Assembly: GCF_002162355.1 (NCBI RefSeq)
Contig: NZ_CP021434.1
Coordinates: 280,501-344,500 of the forward strand
Direction: 5' to 3'
Length of the DNA: 64,000 nucleotides
From: Tumebacillus avium
Lineage (GTDB): Bacteria > Bacillota > Bacilli > Tumebacillales > Tumebacillaceae
Program-made: the position numbers and the translations under genes
Shown here: positions 49,523-58,623 of the stretch, in pieces
How the letters are laid out: the number at the start of each line of letters is the position of its first letter
Position numbering within the stretch: the first letter of the stretch is position 1
Notes under the pieces: model-generated
What the model was told of the DNA's origin: nothing
Databases searched by the model: none
The model's input: only the letters and a program-made list of their open reading frames with translations

Positions 49523-51106
49523 CTACGGCAGCGGTTGAACCACTACGTTGCCGATGGTGACCGCTTCGGTAAATTTCGCGGTGGTGCCCACGCGCAGGCG
49601 CATGTTCGCAGCGCCGGTGGTGCCGGACTTGATGCGCATGTTGAGGATCTTCTCCGCATGGCCGGTGCTGTCAGCGGTCATCGTGAAATTCGCGCTGTAG
49701 CCGTATGTGGTCGGCCAGGTGCCGTTGCTGTTTTGCGTGATCGCCACTTGCGTGCCGCTCGAATTGTACACCCCGATGTTGTAGGTGCTGATCGTCGAGT
49801 TGGCAGCCAGGCCGTTGGCGACGACTTTCACTTGGAACGTGGAGCCGGTGCCCGGGAGCGTTGCCTGGTGCACGAAGGAGTAGCCGAGCGGCTGCGGCGT
49901 CGTCGTGGAACCTGCGCCGTAGGAGCCGGTCTTAAAGGTGGACGGATCCCACCACTTGTAGCCGGTTGCCGGTGCCGCCCACGGTTCTGCCTGCGGTTCG
50001 GTGGAGGCGGACGGAGTTTCCATCGACAAGAGCGAAGTCGGGCTGTCGAGGGTCAGGCCGGACACTTGGTTCAGTGCGGTGTAGCTTTCTTGATTCGAGA
50101 GCCAGTTGATGATGTTGACCATCAAGGTTGCATCGTTTTGCTCCGACCAGCCCGCATAGGTGGTCTTCGCAGAGCCGGTCTCTTCGCGCAGGTAGCGCGG
50201 AGTTGCGTCTTCCACCGGCGAGGAGTCGCCGATGAATGCTGCTTTGCCGAGGCCGACTTTGGAAACTGCTGCGAACGGGCCTTCTGCCACGCCGCCGCCG
50301 TTGTAAACGCCTTGGTCAACTGCGCTCGACCACTTTGCGGTGGTCGACGGCAGGTAAACGATGCCTTTTGCTTTGTTCGGGTCCATGATCGCCATGGTCG
50401 AACCTGCGTGCATCGCCACGGTGGAAACGCCCGCCGTGATGCCAAACGCCTGCGAGGACGGTACGATGTTGTTCGCCGTCACGTCGCCGATCGCGTTGTA
50501 GCGGAAGCGCACGCCGAAGTTTGTGCCCAGCCAGTCGGAAGAGGTGACGCCTTGCATCGCGGTGGAAGCCGCTTCTTCGGTCGTCATGCCTTTTGCCGGG
50601 TTGGTCCATGCGCCTCGACGGTAGCCGTTAAACACTTCCGAAGCGTCCCAGCGGTTTTTGTTGCGGTCGGCGTTGTAGTGGTCGCCAACAAAGAAGATCG
50701 CGCCGCCGTTTTGCACGTATTGCAGCATTGCGGTTTGTTCCGAAGATTTATAAGGGATGTTTGCTTCGCCGATAACAAATACATCATAAGCGGAAAGATC
50801 GGTAAGGGTGATCGGAGTCGATTTACGCAGTTCTTTTACATAGAAACCATCATTCGCCAGCGCATTGCCAAAATCGGAGAAGCCGCCGTTGATGACCCAG
50901 TCTGCTGCACCGGCCGTTTGACCGTGCGTGTTGTCAAACAGAACCTTTTTGCCGTAGTTGCCATTCGCTACTTTTGCCTGGATTTCCGGAGCCGGGTCAT
51001 TCGGGCCTTCTGCCATCACTGCTTGTCCGCCGCCAAACGGCAGAGACAAAGGCAGCGCCAGCGTCATCGCCAGCAAGACTTTACCTGCTTTGCCTTTGAA
51101 ATTCAA
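49523..51106 (-). CDS. Secreted protein, paralogue B (shorter)
   Basis: A 527-residue exported protein, closely like the first 545 residues of the next downstream gene: signal peptide, KVLFDNTHGQTAGAADWVI, VIGEANIPY, FVGDHYNADRNKNRWD and a sandwich domain ending in VTIGNV. It lacks the OB-fold, Ig-like and C-terminal domains of its partner. The start is a TTG at 51106, nine bases after GGAGG. Tandem duplication followed by domain loss or gain is the likely history. Function unknown. Confidence 0.7.
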   Translation of the reverse strand: MNFKGKAGKVLLAMTLALPLSLPFGGGQAVMAEGPNDPAPEIQAKVANGNYGKKVLFDNTHGQTAGAADWVINGGFSDFGNALANDGFYVKELRKSTPITLTDLSAYDVFVIGEANIPYKSSEQTAMLQYVQNGGAIFFVGDHYNADRNKNRWDASEVFNGYRRGAWTNPAKGMTTEEAASTAMQGVTSSDWLGTNFGVRFRYNAIGDVTANNIVPSSQAFGITAGVSTVAMHAGSTMAIMDPNKAKGIVYLPSTTAKWSSAVDQGVYNGGGVAEGPFAAVSKVGLGKAAFIGDSSPVEDATPRYLREETGSAKTTYAGWSEQNDATLMVNIINWLSNQESYTALNQVSGLTLDSPTSLLSMETPSASTEPQAEPWAAPATGYKWWDPSTFKTGSYGAGSTTTPQPLGYSFVHQATLPGTGSTFQVKVVANGLAANSTISTYNIGVYNSSGTQVAITQNSNGTWPTTYGYSANFTMTADSTGHAEKILNMRIKSGTTGAANMRLRVGTTAKFTEAVTIGNVVVQPLP

Positions 51107-51241
51107 GATGGTACACCTCCACATAGATTAGGGAATACTCTTATTTTAGCATCAAAATCAACAAATTGGGTGATATTTTTGTAAATAAAAATTATAAAAA
51201 CTAATCTGAATTTCAAACATAATTTCCCTGTCCTGTAAAAT

Positions 51242-51280
51242 AAAAACGCCCCGGTTCGGAGCGGAACCGAGGCGTTTTTT
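51242..51280 (-). terminator. Terminator of the transporter gene
   Basis: AAAAACGCC/GGCGTTTTT outer arms and CGGTTC/GAACCG inner arms (51242-51279). Confidence 0.92.
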
Positions 51281-51299
51281 GGCATGAACCAGAGAATCT

Positions 51300-52658
51300 C
51301 TACATCAAGAAGATCGCCAGCACCGTCGCGGCCAGCAGACCGGCCATGACGGGAAGGAAGTTGCGGCGGGTGAGTTCATCGGGGGAAACGCCAGTCACGC
51401 CGGAGATGTCGAGGACGCCCCACGGGACGAGGGTGCCGCCGCCGCTCCAGATCGCGCCCATCTGGCCGAGGGCGGCGAGGACGGCGATGTCGACGCCAGC
51501 CGGCACACCAAGCGCCTGAGCCAAGGTGCCGACCATGACCAGACCGGAGAAGCCGGAGCCGTCGAGCCCGGAGATGATGCCGATCGTGACGATGATGATC
51601 GCCACCGGCACCGCTGTCAGCGGCACGATCGTCGACAAGGCTGTGCCCAGGTCGAACAAGAGACCCGGCGCCCCTTCGCCCAAGATCTGCGGCGCGACTT
51701 CCGGCGAGCCGAGGAAGAAGAAAGCGGCGATCGGAATGACCGGAGCGAAGATTTTGATCGCAAACACAAAACCTTCCTGCAGCGCGCTCATCAGCTCATG
51801 GTGGGCTTTCGTTTTAAACTCGCCAAGCGCGATCAGGATCAGCAACAGGAATCCCACACCGCCGACCAGCGCTGTGGCATCGCCGCCGCGCAGCTCCAGC
51901 CAGATCGTGGTGAAGATGACGGCGACGAAGGACAGCGGAACGAGCCAGGCCGCCGTTTTCGCCACCGGGGAAAACGTGTCGCGCACCGCTTCCTGCTCGG
52001 GGATCTCGGCTGTGATCACGCCTCTTTTCATATCTTTACGGAGCATGAAAAAGGCGAGGGAGACGGAGACGAGACCGGTGACGAGCACAAGCGGCCAGCT
52101 CGCCGCGATCATCTCGCTGACCGGCACACCGGCCGCCTGCCCGGTCAGCTTCGGCGCGCCTTGGATGATGAAGTCGCCGGACAACGAGATCCCGTGCCCA
52201 AACAAGTTCATCGCCACGGCGATCCCGATCATCGGCAGCCCGGCGCGCAGTGCAGCGGGGATCATCATCGGCCCGACGGTCATCGTGGCCGGCGTCGGCC
52301 AGAGAAAAGCAGAGATAAGGCCTTTGACCGCCCCGACGGAGAAAAACGCGCCGGTCGGGCTTTTGAACAATTTGCTCATCGGACGCATCAGCAGATAGTC
52401 GGCGCCGACCCGCTCCATCATCCGCAGCAGAGCGATCATCAGCGCGATGATCAGGATGATATCGAAGAGGATTTTGGCGGCGGTGAGGTTCGCTGTGAAC
52501 AGCGTCTGCCCGGCCGTGACGAAACTGCCCGACCAGATCCAGCCGATGATCAGCGTCCCGATGACGGTGACGGCGATGACGCCGCGTTTGAAGACCATGC
52601 CCAAGATGACCAGCAGGACAACTGCAAGATAAATCCAATGTGAGACTGTAAGTTCCAT
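51300..52658 (-). CDS. Ion-transporter-superfamily permease, substrate unknown
   Basis: A 452-residue protein with about eleven helices and re-entrant Gly/Pro-rich loops (FLWPTPATMTVGPMMIP and ISGLDGSGFSGLVMVGTLAQ), a layout of the IT superfamily (GntP, CitMHS, DctM-like transporters). It probably takes up or exports a carboxylate using an ion gradient. The ATG at 52658 follows a GGGGG site; a TTG nine bases earlier is less likely. No enzyme gene nearby hints at the substrate. Confidence 0.65.
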   Translation of the reverse strand: MELTVSHWIYLAVVLLVILGMVFKRGVIAVTVIGTLIIGWIWSGSFVTAGQTLFTANLTAAKILFDIILIIALMIALLRMMERVGADYLLMRPMSKLFKSPTGAFFSVGAVKGLISAFLWPTPATMTVGPMMIPAALRAGLPMIGIAVAMNLFGHGISLSGDFIIQGAPKLTGQAAGVPVSEMIAASWPLVLVTGLVSVSLAFFMLRKDMKRGVITAEIPEQEAVRDTFSPVAKTAAWLVPLSFVAVIFTTIWLELRGGDATALVGGVGFLLLILIALGEFKTKAHHELMSALQEGFVFAIKIFAPVIPIAAFFFLGSPEVAPQILGEGAPGLLFDLGTALSTIVPLTAVPVAIIIVTIGIISGLDGSGFSGLVMVGTLAQALGVPAGVDIAVLAALGQMGAIWSGGGTLVPWGVLDISGVTGVSPDELTRRNFLPVMAGLLAATVLAIFLM

Positions 52659-52758
52659 ACTTCCCAACCCCCTTTTTGGGCAAATGCCTTTTCAGCATGA
52701 TATGGGGACTGGGCGGAAAAAGTGAAAAGGCCGCGCGATGGCGGCCCTTTCTTGTTTT

Positions 52759-53973
52759 CTATACTTTACGGTATCGGCGCAGGGCCAGGATGTTCAGACC
52801 CAGGAACAGCAGGCAGTAGCCGAGCAGCACCCAGAGCGCGACTTGGATGTCGCCGAGCCCTTCGCCGCGGATCATCACGCCGCGCAGCGCTTCGGCGGCG
52901 TGGGTCAGCGGGAGCGCCTTGGACAGCATCATCAGCCAGTCCGGCATGTTGCGCAGGTCGAACAGGCCGCTCATGAAGATCTGTGGCACGACGACAAGCG
53001 GGATGAACTGCACCATCTGAAACTCGTTGCGCGCGTATGCCGACAACAGCGTTCCCAGCGACAAGGCTACGGTCGCCAGCAAAATGTTGATCACCAGCAC
53101 CGCGCCAAACGACCCGACCGACTGCACGCCCAGCACGTTTAAAGCAAACCATTGCACCAGCGCCGTCTGCAGCACCGCAAACACGCCAAAGCCAAAAAAG
53201 TAGCCCAGCACGATCTCAAACCGTTTGATCGGCGTCGCCAACACCCGTTCCAGCGTCCCGCCCGTACGTTCGCGCAGGAACGACACCCCGGAGATCAGGA
53301 ACACGAAGAAGAAGATAAAGAATCCGATCAGCACCGGGGCCAGATAATCCAGCTTCGTCAACCCCTCGCCCCCGTGCAAAAACTCTACATCCATCCCGCT
53401 TGGCAAATTCATGCCCGGCGCTTGAGGCACCACCTGCCCGTTTGGCATACCCGGTACAGGTTCCATCCCCTGCCCGTTTGGCACTCCCGGTACAGGTTCC
53501 GTCCCCTGCCCGTTTGGCACTCCCGGTGCAGTCGTTATCCCCTGTCCGTTTTGCCCGGCGTTCTTCGGTTCTACTGGCAACCCATCCCCCGTGCTCTTGC
53601 CTTCGGCAAGGCTTTGCACCGCCTGTTGCACCGCTTGCTGCACCGCTCCGTTCACGGCGGGGTCGGACCCTTCCAGCATGATATGGACTTTGCCGTCGGC
53701 AAGGGTCAGATACCCGTCCGACTCACCGTTTTGCAGATTCTCTTCCGCGATCTCCAGCGACACGTTACGAACGGTCGCATCGGTCGCTTCCAACTGCTCA
53801 ATCAACACATCCGGCAGATCCACTACATCTATATCGGCCTGTGTCGTCGACGTCGTCAGAACGACCGACAACAGCCACAGCACGAACAGCGGCGCGATAA
53901 ACAGCATCGCCACCGAACGCTTATCCCGGATCACTTGCTTCAACAACCGCTTGGTCAGCGCCCAGATTCTCAT
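52759..53973 (-). CDS. ABC-2 exporter permease with a PNGQG repeat loop
   Basis: A 404-residue permease: one helix near the N-terminus (about 20-42), a large external domain (about 43-210), then five helices of the ABC-2 type with the family loop SFLRERTGGTLERVLATPIKRFE. The external part carries three 12-residue repeats (PNGQGxEPVPGx). Its ATG overlaps the ATPase stop (ATGA). With the ATPase and the TetR gene it forms a drug- or metabolite-export operon. Confidence 0.88.
   Translation of the reverse strand: MRIWALTKRLLKQVIRDKRSVAMLFIAPLFVLWLLSVVLTTSTTQADIDVVDLPDVLIEQLEATDATVRNVSLEIAEENLQNGESDGYLTLADGKVHIMLEGSDPAVNGAVQQAVQQAVQSLAEGKSTGDGLPVEPKNAGQNGQGITTAPGVPNGQGTEPVPGVPNGQGMEPVPGMPNGQVVPQAPGMNLPSGMDVEFLHGGEGLTKLDYLAPVLIGFFIFFFVFLISGVSFLRERTGGTLERVLATPIKRFEIVLGYFFGFGVFAVLQTALVQWFALNVLGVQSVGSFGAVLVINILLATVALSLGTLLSAYARNEFQMVQFIPLVVVPQIFMSGLFDLRNMPDWLMMLSKALPLTHAAEALRGVMIRGEGLGDIQVALWVLLGYCLLFLGLNILALRRYRKV
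53434..53541 (-). repeat. Three 36-bp repeats in the ABC permease gene
   Basis: The string CTGCCCGTTTGGCA recurs on the plus strand at 53434, 53470 and 53506, a 36-base period (12 residues). The third unit diverges. It keeps the frame. Confidence 0.85.
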
Positions 53974-54710
53974 GCCTGCACACCTCCATAGCGCAGGAAC
54001 GCCTCTTCGATCGTCGCCGTCCCCGTCTCCTCTTTCAACCGCGCTGGCGTGCCCAGCGCAATCAGCTTCCCTTCGCGAATCAGCCCCAGGCGGTCACATT
54101 GCTCTGCCTCATCCATCACATGTGTCGTGATCAAGATCGACACCCCCTGCTCCTTCAAGCGCAGGAACTCGCGCCAAAAGTCTTTCCGCAGCACCGGGTC
54201 GATCCCCACCGTCGGCTCATCCAAAATCAAAATCTCCGGCTCATGCAACAGCGCCACCGCCAGCGACAACCGCCGCTTCATGCCGCCCGAATAGGTCTGC
54301 ACCGGCCGCTTCGCATGCTCGCTCAACTGCACCAGTTCCAGCAGCTCCCCGATGCGCTGCTTGCGCTTCGCCCCTTTTACACCAAACAGCTCCGCAAAAA
54401 ACACCAGATTGTCATACCCGGTCAGATCGTGGTACAACGCATCCGCCTGCGCCATATAGCCGATCCGCGCAATCGTGCCGTAATCGGGCATCTTCCGCCC
54501 CAGCACCAACACTTCGCCGCCCACATACTCCCCGACCGCCGCAATCGTCTTCACCAAGGTCGTCTTGCCCGACCCCGACGGCCCGAGCAGCCCGAGAATC
54601 TCCCCGCGCCCGATCGTAAACGACACATCATCGAGCACCACGCGCTTGCCAAACTTCTGCACCAGATGGCGCACTTCCACCACCGCATCCTGCACCCGCT
54701 TGCTCTCCAT
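53970..54710 (-). CDS. ABC exporter ATP-binding protein
   Basis: A 246-residue ATPase of the CcmA/DrrA class: Walker A GPSGSGKTT, signature YSGGMKRRLSLAVAL, Walker B ILILDEPTVGIDP and switch His ITTHVMDEAEQCDRL. It powers the PNGQG-repeat permease, to which it is coupled by an ATGA overlap. A TetR repressor gene lies 28 bases upstream on the same strand, so the operon is probably self-regulated. Confidence 0.9.
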   Translation of the reverse strand: MESKRVQDAVVEVRHLVQKFGKRVVLDDVSFTIGRGEILGLLGPSGSGKTTLVKTIAAVGEYVGGEVLVLGRKMPDYGTIARIGYMAQADALYHDLTGYDNLVFFAELFGVKGAKRKQRIGELLELVQLSEHAKRPVQTYSGGMKRRLSLAVALLHEPEILILDEPTVGIDPVLRKDFWREFLRLKEQGVSILITTHVMDEAEQCDRLGLIREGKLIALGTPARLKEETGTATIEEAFLRYGGVQA

Positions 54711-54737
54711 CCGCCTAGCCTCCTCTTCCAGCTCGTA

Positions 54738-55388
54738 TTACTGCTCTTTGTTCAATACCCCGTGCAAATACAGATCGAGCAGCCGTCTCAATTCCGTCTC
54801 CTCATCTTCAATCCGCAACGCTTCCGGCGCGATGTTCTTCATCAAAACATACCCGCCCAGCATGCTCATCAGCCCGCGCAACGCCAGCACTGGGTCGATG
54901 TCGCGAAACGTCCCCTTCTCCACTTCTTCCCGGAAAAACTTCGACGCCACCTCGACCAGCTTCGGCGCCAACTGCTCCCGGACCGGCTGGAGCAGCTCCG
55001 GATGAAACGCCGCTTCGGCCGCCACCGTCTTGATCAGCGGCAGATTCTTCTCCACCAGTTGCACCCGGTCGCGCATCACATCGAGCAGCACGTCTTCCAC
55101 CGGGCGCTCCTTGCGCGTTTTGAAAATCCGCTCCACCGACATCAGCATCAGCGGGCGGAAAAAGCGCACGACCAGCGGAATGACCATCGAGGTCAGCAGA
55201 TCCTTCTTGGTCTTGAAATAATTAAAAATCGTCCCCTCCGACACCCCGGCTTCCTTCGCCACTTCCGAAGTCCTGGCCGCACTAAACCCTTTTTCGGAAA
55301 AAACTTTCACGGCCGCTTCAAGAATTTGCCAGTGCTTCTCGGTCAGTTCCTCTTCAATCCGGTCATAATTCAATTGTTCGTCGCTCAT
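54738..55388 (-). CDS. TetR-family repressor
   Basis: A 216-residue regulator with the TetR helix-turn-helix (AARTSEVAKEAGVSEGTIFNYFKTKKDLL at about 32-60) and a long ligand-binding C-terminal part. GGAGG lies seven bases before the ATG at 55388. Two TGAGT/ACTCA dyads lie just upstream, likely autoregulatory operators. It leads the TetR-ATPase-permease operon. Confidence 0.9.
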   Translation of the reverse strand: MSDEQLNYDRIEEELTEKHWQILEAAVKVFSEKGFSAARTSEVAKEAGVSEGTIFNYFKTKKDLLTSMVIPLVVRFFRPLMLMSVERIFKTRKERPVEDVLLDVMRDRVQLVEKNLPLIKTVAAEAAFHPELLQPVREQLAPKLVEVASKFFREEVEKGTFRDIDPVLALRGLMSMLGGYVLMKNIAPEALRIEDEETELRRLLDLYLHGVLNKEQ

Positions 55389-55402
55389 GCCAACCTCCAT
55401 GA

Positions 55403-55436
55403 TTGAGTGCTTACTCAATGAGTGAGTCATTACTCA
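55403..55436. promoter_or_regulatory. Paired palindromic operators of the TetR operon
   Basis: TTGAGT-GCTT-ACTCAA (55403-55418) is a perfect dyad, and TGAGT-N8-ACTCA follows (55419-55436). They lie 15-48 bases before the tetR start. Confidence 0.7.
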
Positions 55437-55470
55437 GAATATACTCCCCATGTTTCTAAAATGCAACCAA

Positions 55471-55502
55471 AAAAAGACGACAGCATCTTCGCTGTCGTCT
55501 TT
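55471..55502 (-). terminator. Terminator of the opuC operon
   Basis: AAAGACGACAGC pairs with GCTGTCGTCTTT (55473-55484 and 55491-55502). Confidence 0.9.
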
Positions 55503-55506
55503 CTTC

Positions 55507-56415
55507 TTACTTAATCAAGCCTTCCGCTTTCAGCCATTCGCGAGCGACGTCATCCGCTTTGCGCTTGTCGACATCCACTTGCGCGTTCAGTTCGGCCATC
55601 TCCGTTTCATCCATCGTGCCGGCCAGTTTGAGCAGCTCGGTTTTGACTTCCGGATGCTGTTTCACCGTCTCCTCCCGCACGACCGGAGCGGCGTAGTACG
55701 GCGGGAAGAACTTCTTGTCATCTTCGAGAATGACCAGATGGTTTTTCACCAAACGACCATCGGTGGAGAAAGCGTCGATCACCTGCACTTCATCTTCCAT
55801 CAGCGCCTGGTATTTCAGACCGGGGTCCATCGCTTTCGTCCCGGCAAATTCGAACCCGTACGCTTTCTTCAAGCCGGGCAGGCCGTCGGAGCGCTCCAGG
55901 AATTCCTGCTCGACGCCAAACGTCAGGTGTTTCGCATGCGCCTGCAGGTCGGACACCTTTTGCAGCCCGTATTTTTGTGCTGTCTCCTGAGTGACGGCCA
56001 GCGCGTAGGTGTTGTTAAATCCGATCGGCTCCAGCCATTCCAACTGGAACTCCTCGGAAAACTTCTGTTTCACCACGTCGTACACCTGGTCTTGGTCGGA
56101 CATGACTTTCTGTTCCAAAATGTTGACCAGACCGGTGCCGGTGTACTCGACATAAGCGTCCAGCGTGCCGTTTTTCATCGAATTAAACACCACATCGGTG
56201 CCGCCAAGGAACGATTTGACGGTGACTTTCAGGTCTGTATTTTCTTCAAGCAGGATGCCGACAACGTTGGCCATGATGTCTTGCTCGGTAAAATTCTTCC
56301 CGGCAACTACGATTTCATCTTCCGATTTGCCGGACAGCAAGGAGCCACATCCAGTTGCGGTAACCATGGTCAAGCCAAGTGTGGTGAGCAGAAGTGCCTG
56401 TGTTATTTTTTTCAT
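55507..56415 (-). CDS. opuCC: Osmoprotectant ABC importer, substrate-binding lipoprotein
   Basis: A 302-residue OpuC-type binding protein. A lipobox ATGC lies near residues 20-23. The family blocks are VAGKNFTEQDIMANVVGILLEE, GGTDVVFNSMKNGTLDAYVEYTGT and KYQALMEDEVQVIDAFSTDG. It captures quaternary ammonium compounds (glycine betaine, choline, carnitine) outside the membrane and feeds the permease. It is the last gene of the three-gene operon and closed by a terminator. Confidence 0.92.
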   Translation of the reverse strand: MKKITQALLLTTLGLTMVTATGCGSLLSGKSEDEIVVAGKNFTEQDIMANVVGILLEENTDLKVTVKSFLGGTDVVFNSMKNGTLDAYVEYTGTGLVNILEQKVMSDQDQVYDVVKQKFSEEFQLEWLEPIGFNNTYALAVTQETAQKYGLQKVSDLQAHAKHLTFGVEQEFLERSDGLPGLKKAYGFEFAGTKAMDPGLKYQALMEDEVQVIDAFSTDGRLVKNHLVILEDDKKFFPPYYAAPVVREETVKQHPEVKTELLKLAGTMDETEMAELNAQVDVDKRKADDVAREWLKAEGLIK

Positions 56416-56441
56416 CGAATCATCCTTTCGTTTTGGAGGGA

Positions 56442-57089
56442 TCAGCCTTTGCGGATGCGCAGGCCTTTCGGTGTTACGCGCCAGTCTGTATAGGCGAGCA
56501 CGAGATCGAACAGCACTGCCATCACAGCGGCCGGGATCGCGCCAGCCAAGATGATGCCGGTGTCGACCATCGAGATGCCGCGCAGGATCAGGTCACCGAG
56601 ACCGCCTGCGCCGATAAATGCGGCCAGTGTCGCCACGCCGATCGTCATCACGGCAGCGGTGCGGACACCGGCAAAGATGACGGAGCGGGCGAGCGGGAGT
56701 TTGACCAGACGGAGCATCTGCCAGCGGGTCATGCCCATGCCGCGGCCCGATTCGACCAGCGCCGGGTCAACGTCCAAGATTCCGGTGTAGGTGTTGCGCA
56801 ATATCGGAAGCAGGCCATACGCCACCATCGCAATGATCGCGGGCAATGGTCCAATCCCGAACATCGGAATCAAAAAGCCCAGCAGCGCCAGACTTGGGAT
56901 CGTCTGCAGCACCGAGACCAGCCCGATCACCAGTCCCGCCGCCTTGCGAAAGCGGGTCAGCAAGATCCCCAGCGGTACGGCGATCAGAATCGACCAGAAC
57001 AAAGCTACTAAAGAAAGCACCAAATGCTGCATCGAAGCATCTACAATATCAGTCCAACGGTCCTGCAAAACAAATAACAAATCGCTCAA
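56442..57089 (-). CDS. opuCB: Osmoprotectant ABC importer, permease
   Basis: A 215-residue membrane protein with five or six helices and the EAA-type loop (ALVESGRGMGMTRWQMLRLVKLPLARS). The TTG at 57089 follows AGGAGG by eight bases; a GTG nine bases earlier overlaps that site. Bacillus OpuC has two different permeases; here only one is present, so it probably works as a homodimer. Confidence 0.9.
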   Translation of the reverse strand: MSDLLFVLQDRWTDIVDASMQHLVLSLVALFWSILIAVPLGILLTRFRKAAGLVIGLVSVLQTIPSLALLGFLIPMFGIGPLPAIIAMVAYGLLPILRNTYTGILDVDPALVESGRGMGMTRWQMLRLVKLPLARSVIFAGVRTAAVMTIGVATLAAFIGAGGLGDLILRGISMVDTGIILAGAIPAAVMAVLFDLVLAYTDWRVTPKGLRIRKG

Positions 57090-57138
57090 CAAACGCACCT
57101 CCTGTTAGTCGTACAAATCCAATCCTAACCTGCTCCCC

Positions 57139-58278
57139 CTACTCGCTTGCGGCGGCTTCTTCCAGATACGGTTTTGCCAGCACATCGACAAGCGACGAAC
57201 GGGTCAGGAGCCCGACCAGCCGCTGCTCGGCATCCAGCACTGGAACATATCCGTATGGCACCGTTTGCACGAGCGGAATCGCATCGATCAGCGGTGTCCC
57301 GGTCTGCACAGTCTGGATCTCGGTGCGCATCACATCGCCGAGCGTCAGCGACTCCTCCTGATACCCGCTGTGAATGTCGCTCGTATCGGCAATCCCGAGC
57401 AGTTTCCGCGCCCGGTCGGTGACCAGAACCCCCGTCACCCGACGACGATGCATCGTCTGCACCGCTTCGGCGAGGCCTTTGCCTGCGCCCATCGTGACCG
57501 GACTGCTCAGCATCACATCGTCCACCGTCCAAGACTGGTGCGACGAGAGACGCTTTTCCCCAAGGAATCCGCGCACAAATTCATTGGCCGGATGGCGCAA
57601 AATCTGATCGGGCGTGCCCATCTGCACCACGCGTCCGCCTTGCATCACCACGATCTGGTCGGCGATCTTCAGCGCCTCATCCATGTCGTGCGTGACAAAG
57701 ATGATCGTCTTGTTCAACTCCTGATTCAGACGAATCAACTCATCTTGCAACTGCTCCCTCGTGATCGGATCGAGCGCCGAAAACGGCTCATCCATCAAGA
57801 TGATCGGCGGATTGCACATCAATGCCCGCGCTACTCCGACCCGCTGCTGCTGCCCGCCGGACAGTTCGGCCGGATAGCGGTCGCGATACTGACCCGGCTC
57901 CAGCCCGACCATCTGCAGCAATTCATCGACTCGGCTCTTGTCCACGCCCTTTTTCCCGGATGCCAGTTGCGCCGACAGCCCGATGTTCTCCCCGATCGTC
58001 ATGTGCGGCATCAAGCCGATCTGCTGGATCACATACCCGATCCCGCGGCGCAGTTCCACCGCATCCATCTCCAAGACGTTCTGCCCGTTTACATACAAAC
58101 GGCCTTGTGTCGGCTCGATCAGCCGGTTGATCATCTTCATCGTCGTCGTCTTGCCACATCCTGAAGGTCCGACCAGCACCACGATGTTCCCTTCCGGAAT
58201 CTCCAGATTGAGATCGGCGATCACCACCGACTCCTCATACTGCTTGGCGACATGCTCAAACACGATCGCATTTGCCAA
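57139..58278 (-). CDS. opuCA: Osmoprotectant ABC importer ATPase with CBS pair
   Basis: A 379-residue ATPase: Walker A GPSGCGKTT, LSGGQQQRVGVARA, ILMDEPFSALDP, VTHDMDEA, then two C-terminal CBS domains (about 255-370). The CBS pair senses ionic strength or c-di-AMP. The start is a TTG at 58278, nine bases after GGGAGGG; the upstream reading frame crosses the riboswitch terminator and is not coding. A ydaO-type riboswitch controls the operon. Confidence 0.92.
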   Translation of the reverse strand: MANAIVFEHVAKQYEESVVIADLNLEIPEGNIVVLVGPSGCGKTTTMKMINRLIEPTQGRLYVNGQNVLEMDAVELRRGIGYVIQQIGLMPHMTIGENIGLSAQLASGKKGVDKSRVDELLQMVGLEPGQYRDRYPAELSGGQQQRVGVARALMCNPPIILMDEPFSALDPITREQLQDELIRLNQELNKTIIFVTHDMDEALKIADQIVVMQGGRVVQMGTPDQILRHPANEFVRGFLGEKRLSSHQSWTVDDVMLSSPVTMGAGKGLAEAVQTMHRRRVTGVLVTDRARKLLGIADTSDIHSGYQEESLTLGDVMRTEIQTVQTGTPLIDAIPLVQTVPYGYVPVLDAEQRLVGLLTRSSLVDVLAKPYLEEAAASE

Positions 58279-58307
58279 ATTCCAATCCCTCCCATCTTTT
58301 TTGCACA

Positions 58308-58339
58308 GAAAAAGACCCGCAGCAAAAATACAGCGGGTC
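58308..58339 (-). terminator. Expression-platform terminator of the opuC riboswitch
   Basis: GACCCGC/GCGGGTC arms (58333-58339 and 58314-58320) followed by TTTTT on the minus strand, 30 bases before the opuCA start. Confidence 0.8.
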
Positions 58340-58375
58340 GCAAAACACGGACATATGCATGAAAAAAGCCCTTGA

Positions 58376-58495
58376 CCCATCTACGCCTACGAGGTTAGCT
58401 GACGGACTCGGAAAGATGGTTTCCTACGCTGTCTCTGTGACCAGAGCCAGCCGATTCGCCCCAAAGTTGGTTCCCCCGTTTCCCGACTTAAATAT
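58376..58495 (-). ncRNA. c-di-AMP riboswitch (ydaO/yuaA type)
   Basis: On the minus strand the conserved ydaO blocks appear in order: CGGGAAACGGGGGAACC (58485-58469), TGGGGCGAATCGG (58463-58451) and GTCAGCTAACCTCGTAGG (58403-58386). It sits upstream of a terminator and opuCA. Ligand binding normally turns expression off, so c-di-AMP would limit osmolyte uptake. Confidence 0.9.
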
Positions 58496-58514
58496 CAGGA
58501 ATTAAGCAATCTAA

Positions 58515-58543
58515 ATACTACAGACCCCTCAAGGAACACGCAA
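58515..58543 (-). promoter_or_regulatory. Promoter of the opuC operon
   Basis: -35 TTGCGT (58543-58538), 17-base spacer, -10 TAGTAT (58520-58515), giving a start near 58508, just before the aptamer. Confidence 0.6.
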
Positions 58544-58601
58544 CGAGCATATATCACTGATACGCTTGTTTATTATCTTTATATATGCTCGTCCTCGTGT
58601 T
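58535..58601. repeat. Long interrupted palindrome at the opuC promoter
   Basis: ACGAGCATATAT (58543-58554) pairs perfectly with ATATATGCTCGT (58581-58592), with outer AACACG/CGTGTT arms (58535-58540 and 58596-58601). It overlaps the -35 box. It could be an operator, or an end-of-transcript hairpin for the epimerase gene, though no T run follows on that strand. Confidence 0.55.
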
Positions 58602-58623
58602 TTCATGATTTTCTTTAAGAATC

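Noticed and set aside
46144..51184. Two very long plus-strand ORFs opposite the secreted paralogues
   Set aside because: They are Val/Arg/Cys-rich mirror frames with no domain likeness; the minus-strand frames have signal peptides, ribosome sites and terminators.
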